Below are positions 53,428 through 62,834 of a stretch of 64,000 nt of DNA, piece after piece (position 1 is the first letter of the stretch; each line of letters opens with the position of its first letter). The stretch covers positions 124,001 to 188,000 of the forward strand of contig BNBH01000015.1 of the NCBI GenBank assembly GCA_014655195.1, in the 5' to 3' direction. The position numbers and the translations under genes are program-made. Source of the stretch: Streptomyces cellulosae. Lineage in GTDB: Bacteria; Actinomycetota; Actinomycetes; Streptomycetales; Streptomycetaceae. The notes beneath the pieces were generated by a model. The model was not told the origin of the DNA, ran no database searches, and worked only from the letters and a program-made list of their open reading frames with translations.

Positions 53428-54734
53428 TCCTGCGACTCCTCCTCGCCGGCCGGCGGCTTCGCCGGGCCCACCGGTTCCACCAGCACCGTCACGATCTTGT
53501 TCCGGCGTCCGGCCGCCGCCTCCGCCGTCAGGCGCAGCTCGCGGCCGTCCGGCAGTTCGACGACCGAGGACGCGCCCGCGATCGGCACCCGGCCCAGCCG
53601 CTTGGCGAGCAGTCCGCCGACGGTCTCCACGTCCTCGTCGTCGAACTCCTCGATCCCGTACAGCTCGCCGAGGTCCGTGATGTCGAGGCGCGCGGTGACC
53701 CGGTGGCGGCCCTCGCCGAGGTCCTCGACCGGGGGCAGTTCGCGGTCGTACTCGTCGGTGATCTCGCCGACGATCTCCTCGAGGATGTCCTCGATGGTGA
53801 CGATGCCCGCGGTGCCGCCGTACTCGTCGACGGCGACGGCGACGTGGTTGCGCTCCTTCTGCATCTCGCGCAGCAGGTCGCCGGCGTTCTTGGTGTCGGG
53901 CACGAAGAACACGGGCCGCATCGCCGTGGACACCAGGTCGTTCTCCGCGTCGCGGCTGATGTGCGTCTTGCGGGCCAGGTCCTTGAGGTAGACGATCCCG
54001 ACGATGTCGTCCTCGCTCTCGCCGGTCACCGGGATGCGGGAGAACCCGGAGCGCAGGGCGAGGGTCAGGGCCTGCCGGATGGTCTTGTACCGCTCGATGA
54101 CCACCAGGTCGGTGCGCGGCACCATGACCTCCCGCACCAGGGTGTCGCCCAGCTCGAAGACGGAGTGCACCATGCGGCGCTCCTCGTCCTCGATCAGCGA
54201 CTCCGCCTCCGCCAGGTCCACCAGCGCACGCAGTTCCGCCTCGGAGGCGAACGGGCCGTGCCGGAAGCCCTTGCCGGGGGTGAGGGCATTGCCGATGAGG
54301 ATCAGCAGCGAGGGGATGGGGCCCATGACCCGCGCCAGCGGCACCAGCACGTACGCGGCGATCGTGGCCGTGTTCAGCGGGTGCTGGCGGCCGATGGTGC
54401 GCGGGGAGACGCCGACGGCGACGTACGACACGAGGACCATGATGGCGATGGCGATCAGCAGCGCCTCGGCCGTGCCGTCGAACTCGCGCAGGCTGCCGTA
54501 GGTGATCAGCGAGGCGGCGGACATCTCGCAGATGATGCGGACCAGCAGCGCCACGTTGAGGTAGCGGGTGGGGTCGGCGGCGATCCGGGCGAGCTTGGCG
54601 CTGCCCCGGCGGCCCGACCGTACGGCCTCCTCGGCGCGGAAGCTGGAGACGCGCGCGATGCCGGCCTCGGCGCAGGCGGCGAGCCAGGCCACGACGACGA
54701 GCGCGAGCGCCCCCAGGACGAGGGCGGCGCTCAT
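53424..54734 (-). CDS. CNNM/CorC-type membrane protein (hemolysin family)
   Basis: 436 aa. The N-terminal DUF21 membrane domain has about four helices (LVLGALALVVVAWLAACAEA onward). A CBS-domain pair at about 200-330 includes VREVMVPRTDLVVIE, SGFSRIPVTGESEDDIVGIV and VAVDEYGGTAGIVTIEDILEE. The C-terminal CorC/HlyC domain ends KIVTVLVEPV. Such proteins are linked to Mg2+/Co2+ transport or homeostasis. ATG 54734 overlaps the ybeY stop (ATGA). It belongs to the phoH-ybeY-CNNM-mmcQ-cdd block. Confidence 0.93.
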   Translation of the reverse strand: MSAALVLGALALVVVAWLAACAEAGIARVSSFRAEEAVRSGRRGSAKLARIAADPTRYLNVALLVRIICEMSAASLITYGSLREFDGTAEALLIAIAIMVLVSYVAVGVSPRTIGRQHPLNTATIAAYVLVPLARVMGPIPSLLILIGNALTPGKGFRHGPFASEAELRALVDLAEAESLIEDEERRMVHSVFELGDTLVREVMVPRTDLVVIERYKTIRQALTLALRSGFSRIPVTGESEDDIVGIVYLKDLARKTHISRDAENDLVSTAMRPVFFVPDTKNAGDLLREMQKERNHVAVAVDEYGGTAGIVTIEDILEEIVGEITDEYDRELPPVEDLGEGRHRVTARLDITDLGELYGIEEFDDEDVETVGGLLAKRLGRVPIAGASSVVELPDGRELRLTAEAAAGRRNKIVTVLVEPVGPAKPPAGEEESQE

Positions 54735-55228
54735 GACACGGTCGGGGCCGGGGACGGGCCGGTGAGGCCCCTCTCCGCGCGCCAGCCGTCCACGATGGCG
54801 GCCTGGAGGCCGAACATCTCGGCCTTCTCGTCCGGCTCCTCGTGGTCGTAGCCGAGCAGGTGCAGCACACCGTGGACGGTGAGCAGCTGCAGCTCCTCGT
54901 CCATGGTGTGCTTCGTGGGCGCCTCGGCGCCCTGCCTGGCGGCGACCTCGGGGCAGAGCACGATGTCGCCGAGAAGCCCCTGCGGGGGCTCGTCGTCGTC
55001 CTTGGACGGGGGCCGCAGCTCGTCCATGGGGAAGGACATGACGTCCGTGGGCCCGGGCAGGTCCATCCACTGGATGTGCAGCTGCTCCATGGCGCCCGCG
55101 TCCACCACGATCACCGAGAGCTCGGAGAGCGGGTGGATGCGCATCCGGGCCAGTGCGTAGCGGGCGATGTCGAGGATCGCCTGCTCGTCGACCTCGGTGC
55201 CGGACTCGTTGTTGACGTCGATCGACAT
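54731..55228 (-). CDS. ybeY: rRNA maturation endoribonuclease YbeY
   Basis: 165 aa. The zinc site is HGVLHLLGYDHE (His-X3-His-X5-His), and MSFPMDELRPP lies upstream. YbeY processes 16S rRNA 3' ends and acts in ribosome quality control. An acidic insert SKDDDEPPQG lies before LLGDIVLCPEVA. ATG 55228, 12 bp after phoH; its stop overlaps the CNNM-type gene. Confidence 0.95.
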   Translation of the reverse strand: MSIDVNNESGTEVDEQAILDIARYALARMRIHPLSELSVIVVDAGAMEQLHIQWMDLPGPTDVMSFPMDELRPPSKDDDEPPQGLLGDIVLCPEVAARQGAEAPTKHTMDEELQLLTVHGVLHLLGYDHEEPDEKAEMFGLQAAIVDGWRAERGLTGPSPAPTVS

Positions 55229-55240
55229 CTGGTGCTCGGT

Positions 55241-56311
55241 CTACTTCCCCTTGTGGCCGGACCGGTTCCGGCCACCCTTGTGGGTGCCGTTCTCGGTGCC
55301 GTGCCGGCTGTCGTACTTCTCGTACGCGTCGACGATACGGCCCACCAGCTTGTGCCGGACGACGTCGTGGGACGACAGCCGGGAGAAGTGGACGTCGTCC
55401 ACGCCCTCCAGGATGTCCTGGACCTGGCGCAGGCCGGACTTGGTGCCGTCGGGCAGGTCCACCTGCGTCACGTCACCCGTGATCACGATCTTCGAGTCGA
55501 AGCCGAGGCGGGTGAGGAACATCTTCATCTGTTCGGGGCTCGTGTTCTGGGCCTCGTCCAGGATGATGAAGGCGTCGTTGAGCGTGCGGCCGCGCATGTA
55601 AGCCAGCGGCGCGACCTCGATGGTGCCCGCGGCCATGAGCCGGGGGATCGAGTCGGGGTCGAGCATGTCGTGCAGCGCGTCGTACAGCGGGCGCAGGTAC
55701 GGGTCGATCTTCTCGTAGAGCGTGCCCGGCAGGAAGCCGAGCCGCTCACCCGCCTCGACCGCCGGCCGGGTCAGGATGATGCGGTTGACCTGCTTGGACT
55801 GCAGGGCCTGCACCGCCTTCGCCATGGCCAGGTACGTCTTGCCGGTGCCGGCGGGGCCGATGCCGAAGACGATGGTGTGCTTGTCGATCGCGTCCACGTA
55901 GCGCTTCTGGTTGAGCGTCTTGGGGCGGATCGTGCGGCCGCGCGAGGACAGGATGTTCTGCGTGAGCACCTGGGCCGGGGTCTCCTGGCCGTCGCTCTCC
56001 CCGCTTTCGCTCGCCTTGAGCATGGCGATCGAGCGTTCCACTGCGTCCTCCGTCATCGGCTGCCCGGTGCGGAGCACCAGCATCATCTCGTCGAACACGC
56101 GCGAGATCAGGGCCACGTCCGTGGCGTCGCCGACCGCGCTGATCTCGTTGCCCCGGACGTGGATGTCGGCCCCCGGGAAGGCCTTCTCGATCACACGCAG
56201 GAGGGCGTCGCCGGAACCCAGCACGGTCACCATGGGGTGCTGGGCGGGGACGGTGAACTGCACTCTCGCCTGCCCCTGCGCGGGGGTGTGAGCTGTGGGT
56301 GTCTGAGTCAT
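55241..56311 (-). CDS. PhoH-like ATPase
   Basis: 356 aa. Walker A is GIGPAGTGKTYLAMA, Walker B is FIILDEAQNTSPEQMKMFL, and VITGDVTQVDLP is the sensor region. The N-terminal part (about 50-130) is the small domain of PhoH2/YbeZ-type proteins; the C-terminal 25 residues are basic and disordered (GGRNRSGHKGK). PhoH/YbeZ works with YbeY in RNA metabolism, which the gene order supports. ATG 56311; a GTG at 56347 is possible. Confidence 0.94.
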   Translation of the reverse strand: MTQTPTAHTPAQGQARVQFTVPAQHPMVTVLGSGDALLRVIEKAFPGADIHVRGNEISAVGDATDVALISRVFDEMMLVLRTGQPMTEDAVERSIAMLKASESGESDGQETPAQVLTQNILSSRGRTIRPKTLNQKRYVDAIDKHTIVFGIGPAGTGKTYLAMAKAVQALQSKQVNRIILTRPAVEAGERLGFLPGTLYEKIDPYLRPLYDALHDMLDPDSIPRLMAAGTIEVAPLAYMRGRTLNDAFIILDEAQNTSPEQMKMFLTRLGFDSKIVITGDVTQVDLPDGTKSGLRQVQDILEGVDDVHFSRLSSHDVVRHKLVGRIVDAYEKYDSRHGTENGTHKGGRNRSGHKGK

Positions 56312-56480
56312 GGGCCGGCTCTGAGGCCTGCGGTTCCTCCTCGTCACGGCCGCGCAGCTGAGGGCGGCCTCGCGACTCCCAGGGTACGACGGCGGGGTGA
56401 CAAGCCCGTAGGCCTTTTATCCGATCGGCGCGACCCCCGTGTCGAGCGGCACGTTCCTCACGCTCCTCTCCCGTGCCGGC

Positions 56481-57626
56481 TCACGCCGACCTGCGGAACC
56501 CGATCGTCGGGACGGCCCGCCGCAGCGGCCAGGGGCGCACCGCCTCCTCCGGGACGAGCCCGGCGAGGAAGCCGTACCGGCGCAGCGCGGAGGGCTCCTG
56601 GCCCTCGACGGACTGCACCCGGCGCCACCATCCGGCGATCTCCGCCCAGCCCGGCGCGGACAGCGAGCCGCCGAACTCCTGGACGGACAGCGCGGCCGTG
56701 AGCCCGGCGAAGGCGAGCCGGTCGGCCAGCGGCCAGCCGGCGAGGGAGCCGGTGACGAAGCCGGCGACGAACACGTCCCCCGCGCCGGTCGGGTCGAGCG
56801 CCTCCACCTCGATCGCCGGGACGGACGCGGTCTCCCCCGTCCGCCGGTCCACCGCGTACGCGCCGTCCGCGCCCAGCGTGACGACGACGACCGGGACGTG
56901 CTCGGAGAGGGCGTGGGCGGCGGCGCGCGGGGTGTCCGTGCCGGTGTAGCGCATCGCCTCCGCCGCGTTCGGCAGGAACGCCTCGCAGTACCGCAGGTCG
57001 TGCAGGCCGGCGAGGTCCCACGCCCCGGTGTCGTCCCAGCCGACGTCGCCGAAGATCCGGGTGCCCTTGCGGGCGGCCTGGGCGATCCAGGGGGCGCTGC
57101 GGCCGGGGGTGAGGGAGGCGACGGCGGCCCGGGCGCGGGGCGGGCAGTCGGGGGCGGGCTCCTCGGGGGGCGGCTCGTGGCCGTGGGAGACCATCGTGCG
57201 CTCGCCCTCGTACGCCATGGAGACGGTGACCGGGGAGTGCCAGCCGGGGACCGTGCGGGACGGGGAGAGGTCGATGCCCTCGCCCTGCTCCAGCGCGTCC
57301 CAGCAGTACTCGCCGTAGTGGTCGTCGCCGAAGGCCGCCGCGAGGGACGTGCGCAGGCCGAGGCGGGCCAGGGCGGTGGCCATGTTGGCCACGCCGCCCG
57401 GGCTCGACCCCATGCCGCGCGCCCAGGTCTCGGTGCCGCGCACGGGGGCGCAGTCGAGCCCGGTGAAGACGATGTCGAGGAAGACGGTGCCGGTCAGGTA
57501 GACGTCCCAGGCCGGGTCGTCCGGGCCGCGCAGGGCGGCCAGCGGGTCGATCTGGGCCGGGCAGGGCGGTCCCGCGACGGGTTCCCTCCCGGCTCTTCTG
57601 CCGGTCCTCTTCCCGGTGGACGCCAT
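56481..57626 (-). CDS. PfkB-family carbohydrate kinase
   Basis: 381 aa. PfkB signature 1 is in SSPGGVANMATALARLG and signature 2 is DPTGAGDVFVAGFVTG, with the catalytic Asp in GAGD. The first 35 residues are a basic tail. It phosphorylates a sugar, sugar acid or nucleoside; the substrate is unknown. It lies 93 bp downstream of gudD on the same strand, so it may act on a product or relative of the glucarate route, though that route needs no kinase. ATG 57626 follows GGGAG. Confidence 0.88.
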   Translation of the reverse strand: MASTGKRTGRRAGREPVAGPPCPAQIDPLAALRGPDDPAWDVYLTGTVFLDIVFTGLDCAPVRGTETWARGMGSSPGGVANMATALARLGLRTSLAAAFGDDHYGEYCWDALEQGEGIDLSPSRTVPGWHSPVTVSMAYEGERTMVSHGHEPPPEEPAPDCPPRARAAVASLTPGRSAPWIAQAARKGTRIFGDVGWDDTGAWDLAGLHDLRYCEAFLPNAAEAMRYTGTDTPRAAAHALSEHVPVVVVTLGADGAYAVDRRTGETASVPAIEVEALDPTGAGDVFVAGFVTGSLAGWPLADRLAFAGLTAALSVQEFGGSLSAPGWAEIAGWWRRVQSVEGQEPSALRRYGFLAGLVPEEAVRPWPLRRAVPTIGFRRSA

Positions 57627-57719
57627 CACTGCGCTCCCTGACATGGTGCGGTTCCAGCCAGTGTGCACCACACCACCGACAGGGAGGCGGCCGTCACGCC
57701 GGGCCACTGCCCGGAGCGG

Positions 57720-59027
57720 TCACCAGCGGGGTACCGTGGGCTGCGCCCAGTCCGGGTCGGCGACCCGCATGGCGGCCGCGTCGTCGCGGTCGCGCAGCGC
57801 GCCGTCGTCGTCCAGCCACCTCCGGTGCAGGAACGCCAGCCGGTCGCGGTCGAGTTCCACGCCCAGTCCCGGCGCGTCGGACACACGGACCGTGCCGTCG
57901 ACGAACGCCGGCCGCTCTGTGAGCACGTCCTCCGACTGCCAGGGGTAGTGGGAGTCGCAGGCGTGGTGCAGGTTGGGCACGGTGGACGCGACGTGCGTCA
58001 TCGCGGCGAGGCTGATGCCGAGGTGGGTGTTGGAGTGCATGGAGACGCCGACGCCGAAGGTGCGGCAGATCGCCGCGAGGTGCTGGGTGTTGCGCAGCCC
58101 GCCCCAGTAGTGGTGGTCGGAGAGCACCACCTGCACGGCGTCCCGGATGAACGCCTCCTTGATCTCGGCGAACGTCGTCACGCACATGTTCGTCGCGAGC
58201 GGCACGTGGGTGCCGGCCGCCACCTCCGCCATGGCCGACGTACCGAGGGCCGGGTCCTCCAGGTACTCCAGGACGTCCCCGAGCTCCTGCGCGACCTTCA
58301 GCGAGGTCTCCACGGACCAGGCGCCGTTGGGGTCGAGGCGCAGCGGGTGGCCGGGGAAGGCGGCGGCGAGGGCGCGGACGGCGGCGATCTCCTCCTCGGG
58401 CGGGAAGACGCCGCCCTTGAGCTTGAACGACGTGAAGCCGTACCGCTCCGTGAAACGGCGGGCCTGCTCCACCACCCCCGCCGGGTCGACGGCCGCGCCC
58501 CAGTCGTCCTTCTCCGCAGTGACGCCCTCGGGGTGCTCGGCCCACTTGTAGAACAGGTACGCGCTGTACTCGACGGCGTCGCGCACCTTGCCTCCGAGCA
58601 GGGCGTGCACGGGCAGGCCGAGGCTGTGGCCGAGCGCGTCGAGGCAGGCGACCTCCAGGGCGGAGAGCACGGACAGCCGCAGCTTGTCGGCGGTCTGCAC
58701 GCCCCGCAGTCCGCCGACGTCGACCTGTCCGGAGACGCGGGCGGCGTCGACGGCGACCTCGTCGGCCTCGGCGAACAGCCGGTTCAGGTCGTCCACGCGG
58801 TGTCCGACGAGCCGGTCGGCGAGCGGGCGGGCCAGCTCCAGGTACTTGGTGTCGCCGTACGTCTCGCCGAGCCCGGTGATCCCGTCGGCGGTCACCACCT
58901 CCACGATCAGCCGGGGAGTGTACGGCTGGTGCACGCCCTGGGTGTTGAGCAGGGGCGGGTCGGCGACCAGGACCGGGGTGAGGCGGACCTCGGTGACGGT
59001 CAGGTCGCGGGAGGCGGATGCGGTCAC
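57720..59027 (-). CDS. gudD: Glucarate dehydratase (enolase superfamily)
   Basis: 435 aa. It dehydrates D-glucarate to 5-dehydro-4-deoxy-D-glucarate. Superfamily hallmarks are FKLKGGVFPPEEE (catalytic Lys pair), RLDPNGAWS and DPALGTS with the metal ligands, and MHSNTHLGIS with the general-base His. The N-terminal capping domain includes TQGVHQPYTPRLIVEV. GTG 59027 overlaps the kdgD stop (GTGA). The kdgD-gudD order makes glucarate (rather than another acid sugar) likely. Confidence 0.92.
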   Translation of the reverse strand: MTASASRDLTVTEVRLTPVLVADPPLLNTQGVHQPYTPRLIVEVVTADGITGLGETYGDTKYLELARPLADRLVGHRVDDLNRLFAEADEVAVDAARVSGQVDVGGLRGVQTADKLRLSVLSALEVACLDALGHSLGLPVHALLGGKVRDAVEYSAYLFYKWAEHPEGVTAEKDDWGAAVDPAGVVEQARRFTERYGFTSFKLKGGVFPPEEEIAAVRALAAAFPGHPLRLDPNGAWSVETSLKVAQELGDVLEYLEDPALGTSAMAEVAAGTHVPLATNMCVTTFAEIKEAFIRDAVQVVLSDHHYWGGLRNTQHLAAICRTFGVGVSMHSNTHLGISLAAMTHVASTVPNLHHACDSHYPWQSEDVLTERPAFVDGTVRVSDAPGLGVELDRDRLAFLHRRWLDDDGALRDRDDAAAMRVADPDWAQPTVPRW

Positions 59028-59980
59028 AGGGCGGCTCCTACGAGGTCGAGTCCGGCGTCGAGCAGGGTCCTGAGGTCGGCGAGATCACGGGCGGACGGGT
59101 CGGTGAGCGGGGCGCGCACGGGCCCGACGGGACGGCCGCGCAGCCGGGCTGCCGCCTTCACCAGCGACACCGCGTATCCCGGGGCGCGGTCGCGCAGTTC
59201 GACGAACGGCACGTAGAAGCCGCGCAGCAGCCGGCCGAGGGTGTCCGCGTCGCCGTCGCGGAGGGCGGTGAAGAAGGCGCCGGCGATCTCGGGCGCGAAG
59301 GCGTGCACGGCGGAGGAGTAGGCGGGGACGCCGACGGTGGCATAGGCGCGGGCCTGGATCTCGGCGGTGGCGGCGCCGTTGAAGAACAGGAAGTCGTCGG
59401 GGGCGGCGAGGGTGAGGCGCTGCAGGCGGTCGAGGTCGCTGTGGCCGTCCTTGAGTCCGATGACGTTCGGCAGGGCGGCGATGCGGCGCAGCGAGTCGGC
59501 GGTGTAGGCGACCTGGCCGCGCTGGTACGTGACGAGCGGCAGCGGGGTGCGGGCGGCGAGCGCCTCGAGCTGGGCGACGAGGCCGTCCTGCGGGGCGGTG
59601 ACCAGGTAGTGCGGCAGGACGAGGAGGGCGTCGGCGCCGGCGTCCTGCGCGATGCGCGCGAACCGGGCGGCCTGGGCCCAGCCGTAGCCGACGCCGGCGA
59701 CGACGGGGACCCGTCCGGCGCTCTCCTCGACGGTGATCGCGACGACCTGGCGGTACTCGTCCTCGTCCAAGGAGAAGAACTCGCCGGTGCCGCAGGCGGG
59801 GAAGACGGCGCCGGGTCCGGCGGCGATCCGTTCCGCCACGTAGGCGCGGTGGCCGTCGGGGTCGAGAGCGCCGTCGTCGTGGAACGACGTGAGCGGGAAG
59901 GAGAGGACGCCGTGCGCCATGCCGTCCTTGAGGCGTCTCGCCACGGCGGCGCTGCCGTCTCCTCCGGTGCCGGGACTCAC
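59024..59980 (-). CDS. kdgD: 5-dehydro-4-deoxyglucarate dehydratase
   Basis: 318 aa, dihydrodipicolinate-synthase family. It converts 5-dehydro-4-deoxy-D-glucarate to 2,5-dioxopentanoate with loss of CO2 and water. FPACGTGEFFSLDEDEY is the family version of the GTTGE segment, the Schiff-base Lys is in NVIGLKDGHSD, and the Tyr is in LVTYQRGQ. GTG 59980 follows GGGAGATGGGCGAGG; family members keep ARRLKDGMAHGVLSFPLTSF upstream of a later ATG, so the longer start is preferred. A CRP-like site lies 158 bp upstream. Confidence 0.92.
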   Translation of the reverse strand: MSPGTGGDGSAAVARRLKDGMAHGVLSFPLTSFHDDGALDPDGHRAYVAERIAAGPGAVFPACGTGEFFSLDEDEYRQVVAITVEESAGRVPVVAGVGYGWAQAARFARIAQDAGADALLVLPHYLVTAPQDGLVAQLEALAARTPLPLVTYQRGQVAYTADSLRRIAALPNVIGLKDGHSDLDRLQRLTLAAPDDFLFFNGAATAEIQARAYATVGVPAYSSAVHAFAPEIAGAFFTALRDGDADTLGRLLRGFYVPFVELRDRAPGYAVSLVKAAARLRGRPVGPVRAPLTDPSARDLADLRTLLDAGLDLVGAAL

Positions 59981-60137
59981 CCTCGCCCATCTCCCTATGT
60001 AGACGGCATCCATGTATGAGAACGAAGGCTAGAGGGGTGAACGAGGGGCGTCAATGGGTTGGACAGGCGGCCGCGCGCCGAGGTCCGGGCAGGCAAAAGC
60101 GCGCTGCTACCCACCCTCCAAAACCCCCAAACGCAAC

Positions 60138-60153
60138 AGTGATCTAGATCACA
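60138..60153. promoter_or_regulatory. CRP-like operator between kdgD and the MFS gene
   Basis: AGTGA-TCTAGA-TCACA, containing the perfect 14-bp palindrome GTGATCTAGATCAC. It fits the TGTGA-N6-TCACA Crp pattern with one mismatch. It sits in the 299-bp divergent region of the glucarate genes and a transporter. A similar site lies at 41112-41127. Confidence 0.65.
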
Positions 60154-60279
60154 GCATCCTCGCTCCCGTTGCCCTGCCCCCGCTTGATACAAATTGCCCG
60201 CGCGTTCTCGTCCGTCGACGGTCGTCGCCCCCACCACCTCTTTTTCGCACCGTCCCTTTCGCACGCCCTGGGAACGCCC

Positions 60280-61626
60280 GTGTACGCCCCTCGCACCACC
60301 CCCTGGCCCCTCGTCGCCCTTTTCACGGCCGGGTACCTCGCCCCGTATCTGCTCCCGACCACCGTCGGGCGGCTGGAACGCGGCCTGGAGCTGACACCCA
60401 CCCAGGCGGGGGGCGTCGGCAGTCTGCTGCTGCTCAGCTCGGCCACGGCCGGGTTCCTGCTGGCCTCCCGCGTGGAGCGGACCGGCGCGCGGACCCTGGC
60501 CCGGCTGGGCCTGCTCCTGGCCGCCGTCGGCTACGGCGGGGCCGCCCTCACCACCTCCGTCCCGGCCGTCGTCGCGGGCGCCGTCGTCGGCGGGTTCGGG
60601 TCGGGCACGGCCACCACGGTCGCGGCGACCCGGATCGCCGCGGAGAAGGACCCCCACCGGGCGTCCACGCTCGGTCTGCTGAGCGTGTCCGCGCTGGCCG
60701 GCGCGGTCTATCTGACGGTGCCGCGCCTGCCCGGGCACGGGCTCACTCTCGCCGCCATCGCCCTCACCGCGCTGGCGGTGTGGCCGCTGACGGCGGGGCT
60801 GCCGGGAGGTACGGCGGGACGTCCGGACACGGCCGGGTCCGCGGATGCCGAGGGTCCCGGCGCCGGGCGGCTGCCGTACAGGCGTTCGGGCATGGTGCTG
60901 GCCGGGGCGATGCTGCTGTGGTCGCTGGCGCAGAACGCGCTGTGGGGAGTCAGCGGGCGCATCGGCGTCGGGCAGGCGCATCTGTCCGAACCGACCGTCG
61001 GTGTCGTCTTCGCGGTCGCGCTGGGCGCGGGGCTGCTGGGCGTGCTGGGCGCGGGAGCGCTGGGGTCGCGGCTGGGGCGGGCGCTGCCCATCGGCGGCGG
61101 GACGGTGCTCATCGCGTGCTGCATCGCGCTGAGCGCTTCCGCGACCGGGCTGGGGAGTTTCGCCTTCGGGGAGATCGCCTGGAACACGTTCTATCCCGTG
61201 GTCCTGTCGTACCTGATCGGGCTGGCCGCCTCGCTGGATGCGCGGGGGCGGTGGGCCGTGCTGGTGGGGTCGGCGTCGTCGCTGGGGACTGCGGCGGGGC
61301 CGCTGACCGGGAGCGTGCTGTCGGCGCAGGCGGGGTTTCCGGTGATGGGGGCGGTGCTGGCGGCGGGGTTGCTGCTGGTCGCGGTGCCGATGACCGGGGT
61401 GGCGCTGCACGCGGGCGGGCGGGCGTTGCTGCCGGGGGCCGTGCGGAGGCGGGGCGGACATCCGGCGGCTGTCGTCGCGGCGACGACGGGAACTCCGTCC
61501 GGGGTGGTGCCGGAGGTGGGGGCGCCGGAGCAGCCGGTCGTGGAGATCACGCTGGACGCGGCCGCTGTGCCGGCGAGGGGGGCGTACGACACGGCGGCGG
61601 CCACGAGGGCGCCGGGTGGGGTGTGA
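60280..61626 (+). CDS. MFS transporter
   Basis: 448 aa with about 12 membrane helices and an unusual YLAPYLLPTTVGRLERGLEL start. The family loop is ASRVERTGARTLARLG in place of a classical motif A. The C-terminal 60 residues are a variable Val/Ala-rich cytoplasmic tail. The substrate is unknown; divergent placement to kdgD with a shared CRP-like site makes sugar-acid uptake possible, but that is inference. GTG 60280 is preceded by CTGGGAACG. The frame is open back to 60169, with no membrane-like residues there. Confidence 0.85.
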   Translation: MYAPRTTPWPLVALFTAGYLAPYLLPTTVGRLERGLELTPTQAGGVGSLLLLSSATAGFLLASRVERTGARTLARLGLLLAAVGYGGAALTTSVPAVVAGAVVGGFGSGTATTVAATRIAAEKDPHRASTLGLLSVSALAGAVYLTVPRLPGHGLTLAAIALTALAVWPLTAGLPGGTAGRPDTAGSADAEGPGAGRLPYRRSGMVLAGAMLLWSLAQNALWGVSGRIGVGQAHLSEPTVGVVFAVALGAGLLGVLGAGALGSRLGRALPIGGGTVLIACCIALSASATGLGSFAFGEIAWNTFYPVVLSYLIGLAASLDARGRWAVLVGSASSLGTAAGPLTGSVLSAQAGFPVMGAVLAAGLLLVAVPMTGVALHAGGRALLPGAVRRRGGHPAAVVAATTGTPSGVVPEVGAPEQPVVEITLDAAAVPARGAYDTAAATRAPGGV

Positions 61627-61919
61627 GGTACGTGAGTCAGCCGCCGTCGGCTGGAAAGGTGCCGCTGCGCCCACCCGTGCCGCCCTGGGGGGGGACCAGG
61701 CCCTTAAGGCACTGGGGGAGGCACGAATGCCCGCAGCTAGGGCGGCACTCTTCAGCGGCCGGTGCGGAAGCGCCCTTCAGGGGCGCGGGGAACCGCACGA
61801 CCAGCCACCGACAACCCGCAGCGACGGGACGCCTGCCGGCGGGCAGGCCATCCAGCGGCCGGCTGAAGCACCCACCACGGGCACGGGGAACCGCACGACC
61901 AGCCACCGACAACCCGCGG
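61627..61919. repeat. Composite intergenic repeat, minus orientation
   Basis: Reverse-oriented copies of the repeat seen near 8.3 kb. The spacer module is at 61659-61733 (GTGCCGCTGCGC to GCCCGC). Two copies of the GGGGAACCGC-ACGACCAGCCACCGAC unit are at 61773-61820 and 61877-61919. The last copy touches the RNase Z stop codon. Reading frames through here are artefacts of the repeat. Confidence 0.8.
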
Positions 61920-62828
61920 CTATGCGCGCCGCTTCGGGAGCGGGACCCGGTCCAGGTCCCTCGCCACCGTCAGATCCCCCTCGTACCCCGCCGCCCGCGC
62001 CTCGCGTTCGAACGCCGACGGGTCCGAATACCGCTGACTGAAGTGGGTCAGCACCAAGTGACGGACCCCCGCCTCGCGGGCGACCCCCGCCGCCTGGCCC
62101 GCCGTCAGGTGGCCGAACTCCACCGCCAGAGCCTCGTCCTCCTCGAGGAACGTCGACTCGATCACCAGCATGTCGGCACCCTCGGCCAGTTCATACACGC
62201 CCGCACACAGCCGCGTGTCCATCACGAACGCGAACCGCTGTCCGCGCCGGACCTCGCTGACGTCCTCCAGGGCGACCCCGTTGAACGAACCCTCGCGCTG
62301 GAGGCGGCCGACGTCCGGCCCGGAGATGCCGTGCGCGGCGAGACGGTCGGGCAGCATGCGGCGCCCGTCGGGTTCGACCAGCCGGTAGCCGTACGCCTCC
62401 ACCGGGTGGGAGAGCCGGCGCGCCTCCAGCGTGTAGCCGGAGGTGCGGACGAGCGGGCCGTCGGTGTGGACGGGGGCCTCGAGGAGGGCGACGGTCTCAC
62501 GGTAGGCGGTCGCGTACCGGAGCCGGTCGAAGAACCGCTGCCCGGAGCGCGGGTAGTGCGCGCTGACCGGGTGCGGCACCTTGTCGAGGTTGATCCGCTG
62601 GATCACCCCGGCGAGCCCCAGCGAGTGGTCGCCGTGGAAGTGGGTGACGCAGATCCGGTCGATGTCGTGCGCGGCGACCCCGGCGCGCAGCATCTGCCGC
62701 TGGGTGCCCTCGCCGGGGTCGAAGAGGAAGCCTTCGCCGTCCCAGCGCAGCAGGTAGCCGTTGTGGTTGCGGTGCCGGGTGGGGACCTGGCTGGCGGTGC
62801 CGAGCACCACCAGTTCACGGACGGACAA
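61920..62828 (-). CDS. rnz: Ribonuclease Z
   Basis: 302 aa. It is the metallo-beta-lactamase-fold tRNA 3' endonuclease. The zinc motif is THFHGDHSLGLAG, the PxKxRN-type surface is GTASQVPTRHRN, and the later His box is LTHFSQRYSD. The exosite segment is short, as in bacterial enzymes. The start appears to be TTG 62828, 7 bp after the HIT stop, with no obvious ribosome-binding site; translation is probably coupled to the HIT gene. Confidence 0.93.
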   Translation of the reverse strand: MSVRELVVLGTASQVPTRHRNHNGYLLRWDGEGFLFDPGEGTQRQMLRAGVAAHDIDRICVTHFHGDHSLGLAGVIQRINLDKVPHPVSAHYPRSGQRFFDRLRYATAYRETVALLEAPVHTDGPLVRTSGYTLEARRLSHPVEAYGYRLVEPDGRRMLPDRLAAHGISGPDVGRLQREGSFNGVALEDVSEVRRGQRFAFVMDTRLCAGVYELAEGADMLVIESTFLEEDEALAVEFGHLTAGQAAGVAREAGVRHLVLTHFSQRYSDPSAFEREARAAGYEGDLTVARDLDRVPLPKRRA

Positions 62829-62834
62829 CGCGGC

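Noticed and set aside
61616..62041. Plus-strand frame of about 140 codons after the MFS gene
   Set aside because: It consists of the composite repeat and then antisense RNase Z sequence.
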